Origin: Haplomitrium mnioides | Lineage: Eukaryota; Marchantiophyta; Haplomitriopsida; Calobryales | Reading direction: 5' to 3' | DNA length: 28,329 nt | NCBI GenBank assembly: GCA_049999725.1 | Contig: JBNGIS010019966.1 | Coordinates: 1-28,329, forward strand | The notes under the pieces: model-generated | Seen by the model: the letters and a program-made list of their open reading frames with translations, nothing else | Told to the model about the DNA's origin: nothing | The model's database searches: none | Part shown: positions 18,369 to 28,211 of the stretch, piece by piece | How the letters are laid out: each line of letters starts with the position of its first letter | How positions within the stretch are numbered: position 1 is the stretch's first letter | Position numbers and translations under genes: made by a program

Positions 18369-18804
18369 AAGGCTGCTGATAGTACTATAGCTCTTGTCGT
18401 AGCGGATAATAGTTGTGTTGATACTTAGGCTATTGTGGTTGGTACCCAGAGTAGGGCACATCCGTGGCTGCATAAGACTGGTACATAACCTAGTTTGTAG
18501 ATTGTGGCCCTTGACAAGAAGCATGGTATACCAACTAAATAGGTGCTTGGCATACTACTGATTGGTATGATGATTGATAAAAATGTTTGAGTGAAATTGT
18601 GGGTTGTGAGGATAAGGGACTGATAAGGGCTTTGAGCATCTTGTATTGCATCATGAATGAGCAAACCATAGTTTTATGATCTAATATCAAACAAACATCA
18701 CATGTGCTAGGTTTCTTGATGGATAAACGAGAGAAAAAAGATGTGGTTTGTTGTTTAAACTCTGCCAGAAAGGCATCACAATACCTTTGAAAATCAGGCT
18801 GCAT

Positions 18805-19584
18805 TGTTGTGATTTTGAAAACACAACTATTTTTGGATTTTTTTGGTTTTCACATACAACAAATAAGCAACACAAACTAGCAGCTATTATAGGAAACAAG
18901 ACACCTACGACATAGAGAACAAGACACCTACGAACAAAACAATCAAGTCTAGAAAGAGTGGAAGGAGGAGGAGGACGCTTCATACACTAAATGAAACAAA
19001 GGTGTTCATTTGAGATTTAGGTCTAGACTCAGAATTCCATAAAGAGGATATGCCACAAAAAATAAAAGGAAACTTATAACCCACGACCTTTAACCCAACA
19101 TGCAATGCAAACAGAAATGACAAAAGAAAGGTGTGGTACATCTTAGATCTGGAATGGAAGAGCACTAGGCTGGATCAAAGAGAAACCTCATAGTTCATGG
19201 AATACAAAGGTAATAGACCATCAAGAGGAGCACTAAAAGCTTAAGAACATGAGGAAGAAGTAGGCAAATAGACTACTCACTAGATGTAGGCTTAGAAATA
19301 AGCTCAATGTACTCAAAATTAAGAGTGTCTAGAGGGATCCATGTGCCCAACTACCAGAGGTTGTCAATGGTATGTACCCACATACGTAAAGGAAAAGGTC
19401 TAATGTTTTATCATATGGTTCTACCATTTTAGCGAATGATATTCTAGCTGTGTGAGGCTCATCGTGGCCTAAAATGGAATCCACTATAAAAGACTACTCA
19501 AAAAAGACAAGGCATGGGAAGAGGCAATAACCCCATTGTTAGATCTAAGTGCATCGCATAGGGGAGGAGCCTTGCTTCTTGATA
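18805..19584. other. No recognisable gene
   Basis: Minus-strand open frames of 98 and 61 aa are present but show no known domain. They may be upstream sequence of the gag-like relic. Short direct duplications such as CAAGACACCTACGA near 18897 and 18918 are visible. Confidence 0.35.
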
Positions 19585-20745
19585 TGTTGTAGTATAAGTC
19601 CTAACTTATGGTTTTGCCTTCCTCCTTTTTGTTATAAGGAGCCCTAAGCCAAGAGCGGGAAGGAAATCTTCTTTTTACTCTTAGCGTTGGTAGAGATCCG
19701 CTTCATCTCGACCATCTCTTCCAATTTCAATTTTCACCTTTGGCTAGTAGCTTAGGCTTAGTAGTTTAATCAATGTTTTAAGGTTAAATTTCTTATTTAC
19801 TCTAAAACCAAACAATTTTTCGTAATTCCACTTGGGTACACCTCCCTCATGCAAACACACACATACATACAAACACTCTTAGGCACTCACATACATGACT
19901 TACATAGGACACCTTCTTTGAATTGCTTTTTCTTTGTCTTGGCTATCCGAACTTATGTTGCTTCATGGGTCTAGCCTAATATCTATATTTTAAAAAAGAA
20001 AGTATTGTTCTTACAATTGCTTTTCTAAATTCTAAAGAAATTACTTTTAATCTCAAGATGAATTTCTTTGTTCTAATTTCTATCTGTTTGAACAGTGTCT
20101 CATGTTCAACATTGTTGCCCTCCACAATCCTATTTTCTCCCTTTTTGTGCTTCCTTTCTTCTTTGAGGGGAGTAGGGCAAAAAATAAGGCCTATCTTCTT
20201 TTTGTTCTAGCGAGCCCTAACCCAAGAGTAGAAAGTAAATCTTCTTTTTTTATCTTAGCCATTGGTGGAGATCTGCTTCATCTCAACTGTCACTTCCAAT
20301 CTCAATTTGCACCTTTGGCTAGTAGCTTAGGCTTCGCGATTTAATTAATATTTTAAGGTTAAATTTCTTATTTACTCTACAACCAGACAATTTTTCATAA
20401 TTATACTTAGGCACACCTCTCTCATACAAACACACGCATACATGCAAACACTCTTAGGCACTCATATACATGACTTACGTGAGACGCTTTCTTCCTTTTC
20501 TTTGAATTTATTTTTCTTCATTTTGGCTATCTGAGCTGATGTTGCTTCATGGATCTAGCCCGATACCTGTATTTTTAAAAAGAAAGTACTATTCTTATAA
20601 TTGCTTTTCTAAATCCTAAAGAAATTACTTTTAATCTCAAGATGAATGTCTTTATTCTAATTTCTATCTGTTTGAACAGTGTCTCATGTTCAACATTGCT
20701 GCCCTCCACATTTCTATTTTCTCCTTTTTGGTGCTTACTTCCTTC
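19585..20745. repeat. Tandem duplication of a ~580-bp unit
   Basis: Unit 1 is about 19585-20162 and unit 2 about 20163-20745. Landmarks recur in order at offsets of 573-583 bp: GCCCTAAGCCAAGAG, TTTGGCTAGTAGCTTAGGCT, TTAAGGTTAAATTTCTTATT, CTCTTAGGCACTCA, AAGAAATTACTTTTAATCTC and GAACAGTGTCTCATGTTCAA. Small insertions and deletions have accumulated. The 80-aa frame (20102-20344) spans the junction between units and is not a gene. No retroelement motif seen. Confidence 0.85.
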
Positions 20746-20789
20746 TCTATACTCTCCCTACGTGCATCTTGACTTCCTATTGTAGACTC

Positions 20790-21895
20790 TAACAAGATCC
20801 AATAACAAATCCAAGAAACACAATATCACATGTTGATATCATATATCTCGTGGTGCATCTATCTTTCTCGTAGTTCCAATTACAAATCTTAAGCACTCAA
20901 TATTATATTTCGACATCATATGTTATCCAATGCATCTAGCTTGCTAGTAGGTCCAACTAAAAATCGTGGAAACTCAATATCACATGCCACTACCATATGT
21001 ATTCTAGTGCATCTAACTTGCTAGCATGCCCAATTACAAATCCTCAAAACTCAATCTCATATGTTGATATCATTTTCCTTCTCCTAGATCTAGCTTGTTG
21101 GTAGGTCCAAGTACAAATCCTACAAACTTAATATCACGTATTCATATCATATGTCTCTTAGTGTATCTAGTTTTCTCATAGATAAAACTAGAAATCCTAG
21201 AAACTCAATATCATATGGTGATGTCATATGTCTACTAGTGCATCTAGCTTGCTGGTAGATCTAAATACAAATCCTAGAAACTCAAGGTCATGTGTCTCGT
21301 AGGGCATCTAGCTTGCTAGAAGGTCCAATAACAAATCCTAGAAACTGCGGATCATATGTCAACATCATATGTCTTCTAGTGCCTCTAGCTTGTTGGTTGA
21401 ACAAAAACAAATCCTAAAAACTAAATATTATATGTTGGCATCATTTGTCTTCTAGTGCATCTAGCTTGCTAGTAGGAACAAATTAAAATCCTAGAAACGT
21501 AATATCAGATGTTGACATTATATACCTTCTATTGCATGTAGCTTGCTTGTAGTTCCAAATACAAATCCTAGAAACTCAATATCACATGTTAACTTCATGT
21601 GCCTACTTGTGCACCTAGCTTGCTACTATATCTAGTGACAAATCCCATAAACTCAATATCATATGATGATATCATAGGTCTACTAGTGCATCTAGCTTGC
21701 TTGTAGGTCCAACTACAAATCCTAACAACTCAATATCACATGTAAATATCAAATGTCTCCTAGTGCATCAAGTTAGCTAGTAGTTTCAATTAAAAATCCT
21801 AGAACCTCATAGTCACATGTCGATGTCATATCTTTTCTAGTAGATCTAGCTTGCAAGTAGGTCCAATTTCAAGTCCTAGAAACTCAATATCACTT
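20790..21895. repeat. ~76-bp satellite array, about 15 units
   Basis: Successive diverged units contain ACAAATCCTAGAAACTCAAT, ATCACATGTTGATATCATAT and CTAGTGCATCTAGCTTGCTA followed by GTAGGTCCAA. The ACAAATCC landmark recurs about every 65-80 bp from about 20814 to 21872. The units are old and heterogeneous. No coding. Confidence 0.88.
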
Positions 21896-22500
21896 GTAGT
21901 ACCTTCACTCCTCTCTATTTTCTCTTAAATAGCACAACATCATACTTGAACTATTACATAATTCCCACCTTTTAATCAATGACGTTATCTGTCAACCAGT
22001 GACATGAGGCACTAAGGAAGAATTCATAAAATCGGAGGTGGCATTGGAACAATTTCCCTCTTGTAAGTATTAAAGTACCTCAGAAGCAGCGGATCAACTC
22101 CAATCAGTGAGTACGAATGGATTGTTGGGATCCGAGGAGTGGAATGGGATCATTTTAGAAGGAGAGAAGGGAGCTATAGTAGCCAACGAGTGGGAGGACA
22201 CCACTAAATTTTGACGGAAGCAGAAGAGAACCTGTAAGTATCATTCGGATGTAGGAATTGAAGCCCTAGCAGGAGGAAGGGAGGGCAACCTCGGAAGTGA
22301 GGAAGAAGTGGAGGCCAGAGGAGGAGGATCAAAGCAACGGGGCGGAGATTGAAGAGCGCCAATGGGTGACGGGGATCGCAGACAAGGAAAGGCCGCAAGG
22401 CAAGCTTTCAGCCGCCGCGCATCAAAAGCAAGGATCGGGAAGAGAAAGGAGGAGGCCATGGCCTTCATAAGTAGCGACTACACCAAGGATCGGGGGACGT
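21896..22500. other. GC-richer transition region without recognised gene
   Basis: Base composition changes from AT-rich satellite to a purine-rich, GC-richer stretch (about 22200-22460). Open frames on the minus strand are Pro/Leu-rich and mirror Glu/Lys/Arg-rich reading on +. CCTGTAAGTATC at about 22230 resembles a splice donor. No family recognised; a decayed gene first exon or an LTR are both possible. Confidence 0.3.
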
Positions 22501-22721
22501 TCCGATTCCTCAGGCATTAACGGGTTCTACTAGGGTCTACTACCCCTTCCTTCAGTGTCCGCGAGCCTGTGCAAAAATGTGGCATCCTTAGGTGGTCCGC
22601 GGACCTTTGCAGAAACGTGGTAGGCACAAGAGGTCCGCGGGTCTTTTTGAAAATGTGGCCGGTGTGGGGACGTCCGCAGTCTTCTTCGAAACCTAAGGTG
22701 AGCGGTGGTCAAGCTTCCCCG

Positions 22722-23340
22722 TTGAAAACGGCATTAGATGACGCTCCCTTGGAAACGTGGTGTCCTCACATGTGTCTAGGAGATTCAGTAGATACGCGGC
22801 GCTTTGGAGGAGCCCGTTGGATTCTTCGGAACCAGGTCAACGCAGCGGTCCACCTTCCTTGTTTAAAACGACATCGGACGGCGCGCCCTTGGATATGTGG
22901 CGCTTCGGAGGAGCCCATTGGATCCTTCGGGTCAAAGAGAAGTCAACAACGGACAAAATTCAGTGTGGCAGTTCACCTTCCCTATTGAAAACAGTGCCGA
23001 ACGGCACGGCTTTGGATACATGGCGCTTCAGAGGAGCCCGTTGTATGCTTTGGGTCAGAGAGAAGTCAATTACAGACGAAGGTCAACGTGGCGGTCCACC
23101 TTCCTTGTTGAAAACTGCGTCGGACGGCGACCACGGAAGAAAGTCAGCCTCAGACACATGGCACTTCAGAGGAGTCCGAGGGATACTTCGGAGTTCCCTA
23201 TCCATTGGATTCTTTGGATTGATATCCGTGGTCAACTACGGAACAAGGTCAATGCGCCGATCCAACTTCCAAGTTGAATGCGGCGTCAGACAGCGGCAAC
23301 AGAGGAAAAGTCAACCACGGGCTCAAGGTTTCGCTGAGTT
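22722..23340. repeat. ~123-bp tandem repeat in a GC-rich island
   Basis: The anchor TTGAAAAC...GGACGGC recurs at 22722, 22862, 22985, 23108 and, degraded, 23274 (spacings 140, 123, 123, 166). Each unit contains CTTGGATATGTGGCGCTTC, GGAGGAGCCCATTGGATCCT, AGAGAAGTCAAC and GCGGTCCACCTTCCTTG. The 123-bp spacing is 41 codons, so long frames stay open in several phases, including a 225-aa frame (22757-23434) with a repeated TW-R-F-x-GA motif. Because more than one frame is open, I do not call a protein. Confidence 0.8.
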
Positions 23341-23377
23341 CCGCGGACTCGTATCTGTGCGAATCTTTGGACTTGAA

Positions 23378-23502
23378 TCCCCGAGATTCTTTTGGACCCT
23401 GTTCCACGAGATTCCTTCGGACTCTATTCCGTAGGGTTCTTTGGACTCGATTCCGTAGGAATTTTTGGAATCTCAGTCCGCGAGATTCTTTCGACTCGAC
23501 CT
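23378..23502. repeat. 24/25-bp minisatellite, about 5 units
   Basis: Units such as TTCCGTAGGGTTCTTTGGAC followed by TCGA repeat every 24-25 bp. The core is CGAGATTCTTTGGACTC, different from the CG-centred palindromic core of the 24-bp arrays near 10.4 and 12.3 kb. Confidence 0.8.
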
Positions 23503-23639
23503 TGTATGACCGTTGTACTTGGAAGCATTCTACAAATAGACAGGACATGTGTCGCCACGTTCGGGTTCAAGCCTAACATGAACAATGACCTTTTCAAACA
23601 GGAAGGATTCGTAGAGGCGAAAGCTTGAGGGGTATACAT

Positions 23640-24732
23640 TAATAAGCTTCAAATTTGATCGGGTTGGTGTGCAAGCAAATTAGAGATGTGCAAGCGATCT
23701 CGAGACAGGAAGAGGCAATGAGGTAAGACAGAAAGGATTCCATTGAGAATTTACATGAGGCGAGTGTACTCATGCAGGGGGCTAGTAGGGGTGGAGGTGG
23801 ACTGGAGGGTTGCCAAGAATCGATAGGCGATGAGCTCTAGAGGCTCAGGCGATCCAGATGAACTCATCTATAAGGGTGTACCTATAGCGGACGTGAATCG
23901 ATACGTGATATTTGAAGGGGATCCAGTTTGTTGAGAATTTGGGAGAGATTGCCAAGTGGGATCTTGGGGTCTTCTCTGCATCCAGTGAATGAGAGCATCA
24001 ACCTACAGTGCTTGGAGTGTGCTCTGGTGTAATCTTTCAAGTGGAGTTGAGAAGAGGGTAGTTGTGTTAGTGCTCGCGCACTGCGGAGAAGACCTTTTCA
24101 AGGCTCAGAGCTGAAGTGAGATGCCAGTAGTCGGGAGGATTGTCTTCCAAAGGCGGAAGTGAGAGAAATCCTCTTCCGAACATGAGGAAGTAAATCTAAG
24201 GCTTCTCACGATGGAAGTTGAAAAACTATCTTGAAGAAGGGTGTGGGCGTGGAAGAGTAAAGGAAGTTTGAGGTGGTAAGTTGAGGAAGAAATGAGGAGT
24301 CTAATGGGGAGGTCAATCCTTGTGGTCTTGCAAGGCCCATGATTTTTATGAAGTGCAATGAGTGTGTATGTTTGTAATGGTGTATGATTGTATTAGTTAG
24401 ATTTGAATTTTGTTATATTATATAAGAAACAATTAGAAATAGAATCATACAGGTACCAGTTGTTCAGACCTTGGGACAGCCCTATGAAGGGGGAGTCAAG
24501 TCCCTTGACATAGTCTTGTAACTTTGGGGTCATTGCATCCTGCTCCTGAAGTGTATACAAAGTGGTTGGGTTCAAATTTGGGACCCCTTAATTATATTGC
24601 ATATTACCATAGGAGTATTTGGGTCCTTGTGTATGTATGATCTAGCAATGTGTGTGGATGAGCAACTAGACTGCTGAAGTGAATGTTGAGGTGAGGAAGG
24701 GCTTGTAAGGCAAAGAGAGATTCCTTAAAGCC
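23640..24732. other. Unassigned region, possibly old LTR of the chromovirus
   Basis: G-rich on + up to about 24300, then AT-rich. It lies directly downstream (minus-strand sense) of the chromodomain coding end, where a 3' LTR would be expected. I could not find a clear polypurine tract or TG...CA pair, and the 5' LTR is outside the window, so this cannot be confirmed. Confidence 0.25.
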
Positions 24733-26310
24733 TCAAAGTGATAAATGGATAGGGGCCATGTCACAAAAGAACCTTATTCCCCTGTTTTTGTCCTCCCTTG
24801 CCTTCCAAGTGGCATTTGTGAGGGTTAAGGCGTGAAGGAGGGAAGTGACTTTATCGTCATGACTGGTGGTTTCAAATAATCGAATAACTTCTTGAGCATT
24901 CTCAAAGTTAGAACAAGGTTCCCAAGTAGCATTATGAAGCAAATATCCCTTTCTTGAAACTCTATATTGAACTTGAGTATGTTGCCCATGCTTGAAAACT
25001 TGCTTAGCCAAAATGTGGTCCACCCCATATTCTTTAGAATCATTAGGAACAATAGATGGAGGAGGAACTTGAATACAATTCAAAAAAAAGATGAACTAGA
25101 AACAAAAAGTTTTAGTTTAGATACATGGAATATATGATGAATCTTCATATCGAGAGGAAGATCAAGTTTGTACGCAACGCGAGAAATAACTTTAGAAATT
25201 AAGAAAGGAAAATAACTTATGGACTTGAGTATCTAGAAACAAAATAAGATCATGAGTAGAAATTGGTGATCTAAAATATAAGAAAAATCACGACGTTGTT
25301 TATTGGCATATTTTTGTTGATTTTGAGTAATAACAAGATGGTTTTTGGCATCTGGCAAAGAGGAAAATAAATGAGACCAAAATATAGAAGACTTGGAACA
25401 TTGGAAGAGAAAGGAGAAAGAAAACTATTAAGAACAAGAGGATGTTGACTTGAATTAAGAATGAAATGATAAAATTTAGTACTTGTTTGTTTGGAGTTGT
25501 TGTATGCGAACTCCACAACTAGTAAGAAACTATTCCAATTTGTGTGATGAACGTTGACAGACAAAAAACACATATTCTCAATAATGCAGTTTGTATATTC
25601 GGTTTGCCTATCTGCTTGAGGATGATAAGTTGTGGACAAAGATAGTTTGGTACCCAAAAGTGTGAACAACTCTCACCAAAACTTCTCAGTGAATTGTGAA
25701 TCTCTATAAGATATTAACAACTTTGGCATCCTCTGATATCGGAAAATTGTACCAAAGCAAATCTTTGCCAATTGTTGAGCATCCCCCGTATCCACTGTCA
25801 GTGTTAGATGAATTTGATTGCTTAGCTTGTCCACAATCACCACAATGGCAGTAAACCCACGAAGCATGGTTGGAAGCAAAGTGACAAGATCTAAACTTAT
25901 TTGTTCCCACCTAGTGATAAGAATTGGTAGTTGTTAAAGATGGCAAGTTGGTTTTTGATTTGAAGCCTTGTTTTGTTTACAACTTTCACAATAATGAACA
26001 AAGCCATGAACATCTCGAGCTAGATTTGGCCACCACCATATGTGTTGAAGCAACTCCATAGTCTTGTCTACCTCAAGATTCTTATAGATTGGAATGTCAT
26101 GTGCTTCTTATAAACAGACAATTCAAAGCATATCATCTTGTAAAACATATATTTGATGGCATTGATAGAGAATACTATCTTGAACATAAAATACATGACA
26201 CTCACTATTTTCAATCGTCAAACGTGTTCTAACAAGAATAAAAAAGACATCATCATATAACTTTTGTTGAAAGTCGTCACTTATTTCTTCATCAAGATGT
26301 AATATATTTA
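24733..26310 (-). pseudogene. Ty3/gypsy chromovirus integrase and chromodomain, 5' truncated
   Basis: Read on the minus strand. 26310-26110: the RNase H-integrase linker (DFQQKL ... FYVQDSILYQCHQIYVLQDD). 26108-25930: the integrase HHCC region (EAHDIPIY, HIWWWPNLARDVHGFVHYC, ESC). 25910-25500: the core, including IVVIVDKLSNQIH, then SYRDSQFTEKFW, where the catalytic Asp of the usual SDRD is Tyr, and LSTTYHPQADRQTEYTN with the catalytic Glu kept, followed by FAYNNS. 25083-24733 is a C-terminal frame with a chromodomain. The order integrase then chromodomain defines a plant chromovirus, whose chromodomain targets integration to particular chromatin. There are several frameshifts (for example near 25670). 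Reverse transcriptase and everything upstream are missing because the tandem repeat at 26311 begins there. Confidence 0.85.
24874..25023 (-). pseudogene. Chromodomain at the integrase C-terminus
   Basis: Residues 21-70 of the frame starting at 25083: VDHILAKQVFKHGQHTQVQY, RVSRKGY, ATWEP, NAQEVIRLFE. The Y...W/Y-KGY...TWEP...F pattern is the methyl-lysine-reading chromodomain. The aromatic position usually Trp in V-K-W-K-G is Ser here (VSRKG). Confidence 0.8.
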
Positions 26311-26707
26311 AACAGTTGCTACTTTGAAAAAGAAATAGACTACTCAAAACATGAAATTATTTTTTAAAGAAAAAAATGTGGGTTTTTAGCTCAAAAATAT
26401 AGAAAACAAGGTTATTGTTTTAAGAAAAAAAAAGGAAAAGAGTTTTTAAACTTTATTTTTTTGTCGTTTTGACAAGGATGATAGAGCAAGAGTGAGTTTT
26501 ATTATGCAAAATTAAACATTATTCCAAGTTTTTATGAAAATTTTGAAAATCTCAAAATCGATGAAAAGTATAAAAACTATCAGAAATTTTCACAAGAAAC
26601 TTACATTCATCATTGATTACAATTTGAAGCAAAAATATTGAAATATACATGAGAAGAAACTATTTTGAAATATGTTTGGTTGCACCAATTATATGCGCGC
26701 ATAGATA

Positions 26708-26893
26708 TTGTGCTCTTTGAAACTTTTTTTGGAAAAAACAAAAGAAAACATGAGGAAAATGCTCGAGCGGACTAGAAGTCAAGGGAATGAGTTTGGAATC
26801 ATGGATTCAAAAACCAACAAAATGAAACCTTGCATGGATTTAGGAGCTCTATTTTCAAGTTCAAGCAAGAAAAAAGCTTTGATTTGTAGTTGA
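26708..26893 (+). other. Small open frame kept in both 1-kb units (unit 1)
   Basis: The 61-aa frame starts MCSLKLFLEKTKENMRKMLE and ends with DLGALFSSSSKKKALICS. The same frame is open in unit 2 (27682-27900), where the related phrase is NLGALFKTSRRKEAFKLS, and the stop codon falls at the same place. It is Lys-rich and basic. No family is recognised; open by chance is possible, so I list it as an observation and not as a gene. Confidence 0.3.
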
Positions 26894-27206
26894 AAATCCA
26901 TGTATGCAAAAGTTAAAGTGGGCAACAAAAAAGGCTTCAACATTTAAAAACATTTTATAATTCATAGAAACATATACACAAAGGAGCTATAGTTTAGAAT
27001 CAAAAAGACAATAGCTAGAGAGATTGAATTAAGAGTGTAAACAAAAAACATCTCCTAGTTTTTGACTAGATTCTACCAAACAAAAGTTTCAAGTTCTACA
27101 AGAGAGTCTTTGACTAGTATAGAATTTAAATTCTAATTAGTAGTCTTTGTATATAGAAGCTTGTGAAATGTATATGAGAATTGGAATGCGTAGAAGGCTT
27201 GGACTT

Positions 27207-27310
27207 CCACTCCAAAGTCTATGCACGTATACAAATCCAAGCTTAACATATGAACACTCCACCCCAAAGTCTATGCGCACATAGGAATGTGAGCTCAAAA
27301 AATCTGAACA
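27207..27310. repeat. 52-bp subrepeats inside the 1-kb unit (unit 1)
   Basis: CCACTCCAAAGTCTATGCAC (27207) and CCACCCCAAAGTCTATGCGC (27259) start two ~52-bp units. Each carries the AAGTCTATGCGCGCATAGGA core followed by ATCCAAGCTCAACATATGAA and CACT. Confidence 0.8.
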
Positions 27311-27681
27311 CTCCACAAACAACCGCTACTTTGAACCAAAAACATGCTACTCAGAACAAGAACTTTTTTTTTTTGCGAAAAATTGTGATTTTTCATATCA
27401 AAAAACATTAAAAAATGAGGTTAATTTTTAAAAACAAAAAGTACATGAGTTTTTCGGGTTTGTTTTTGGTCGTTTCAGCAAGCATAATAGAGCTAAAGTT
27501 AATTTCATTATGCAAAATCAATCAATATTACTAGTTTTTATAAAAACATTGGAAAACTCAAATTTGTTTAAAATCATAAAAATTACGGTAAGTTTTCATC
27601 AAAAAATTGAATTTATTATTGATTACAATTCTAAGCCTAAAAGTTTAAATACACGTCACAAGAAACTATTTTGAAATATGT

Positions 27682-27900
27682 TTGATTGCGCAAACCTTAG
27701 GTGCGCGTAGACATAGTGCTCTTTCAAACTTTTTTGTTGGAAAATTATTACAAAATACCAAGAAAAAACCTAAGGGGACTAGATGTCAAGGGAATAAGTT
27801 TGCAATGGTAAACACAAAAACAAAGAAAAAGAAACATTGCATCAATTTAGGAGCTTTATTTAAAACGTCAAGAAGAAAAGAAGCTTTCAAATTAAGTTGA
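27682..27900 (+). other. Small open frame kept in both 1-kb units (unit 2)
   Basis: Counterpart of 26708-26893. The 72-aa frame is extended upstream by 11 residues. Conserved residues include TR-QGN-F, the KTKK-like basic run and LGALF near the C-terminus. Confidence 0.3.
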
Positions 27901-28211
27901 AAATCCATGCAATCAAAAGTGTGTAGGCTTTCAAAAAGGTTTCAGAAATTAAAAATATTTCATAGTTCAACGAAGCATACACAGAAACGTATCATAGTTC
28001 TGAATAAAAATGGTAGTAGCTTAGGAGATTGCATTAAGATTGTAAACACGAAACATGTTCAAGTTTTAGACTTGATTCAACCAAACAAAGGTCTCAGGAT
28101 CTACAAAAGAGTCCATGAATTGTGTACAAAAAAAGTTGTAAGCGGTTGTCTTTGCATGAAGAAGCTTAACGGATATGCAGGAGAAGTAGAACTTTTGGAA
28201 GGCGTAGACTT

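Larger units (their letters stand above)
18010..18804 (-). pseudogene. Gag-like relic with CCHC zinc knuckle and Tyr/Gln-rich tail
   Basis: Read on the minus strand from 18804. Residues 1-30 (MQPDFQRYCDAFLAEFKQQT) are followed by CDVCLILDHKTMVC (residues 35-48, 18702-18661), an exact C-x2-C-x4-H-x4-C zinc knuckle of the kind that binds RNA in retroelement Gag proteins. The same frame then runs past stops through a Tyr/Gln/Pro-rich stretch (VMYQSYAATDVPYSGYQPQ, YQHNYYPL, LPLEYQVYSLED twice). At least three of the stops are TAA or TAG where CAA or CAG would fit the Gln-rich context. Two tandem duplications lie at its end (18105-18200, 18291-18368). A long open frame on the opposite strand (18012-18428, Val-rich) is probably its shadow. 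The family is not certain; it could also be a host gene derived from Gag. Confidence 0.5.

Noticed and set aside
18012-18428. 138-aa Val-rich plus-strand gene
   Set aside because: The opposite strand carries a coherent gag-like reading with a zinc knuckle upstream. The Val-rich frame is its shadow and includes both small tandem duplications.
20102-20344. 80-aa gene
   Set aside because: It crosses the junction of two tandem ~580-bp units, and its counterpart in the other unit is not open.
22757-23434. 225-aa repeat protein
   Set aside because: Three plus-strand frames and one minus-strand frame are open over the same GC-rich repeat, so openness does not indicate coding. No known domain.
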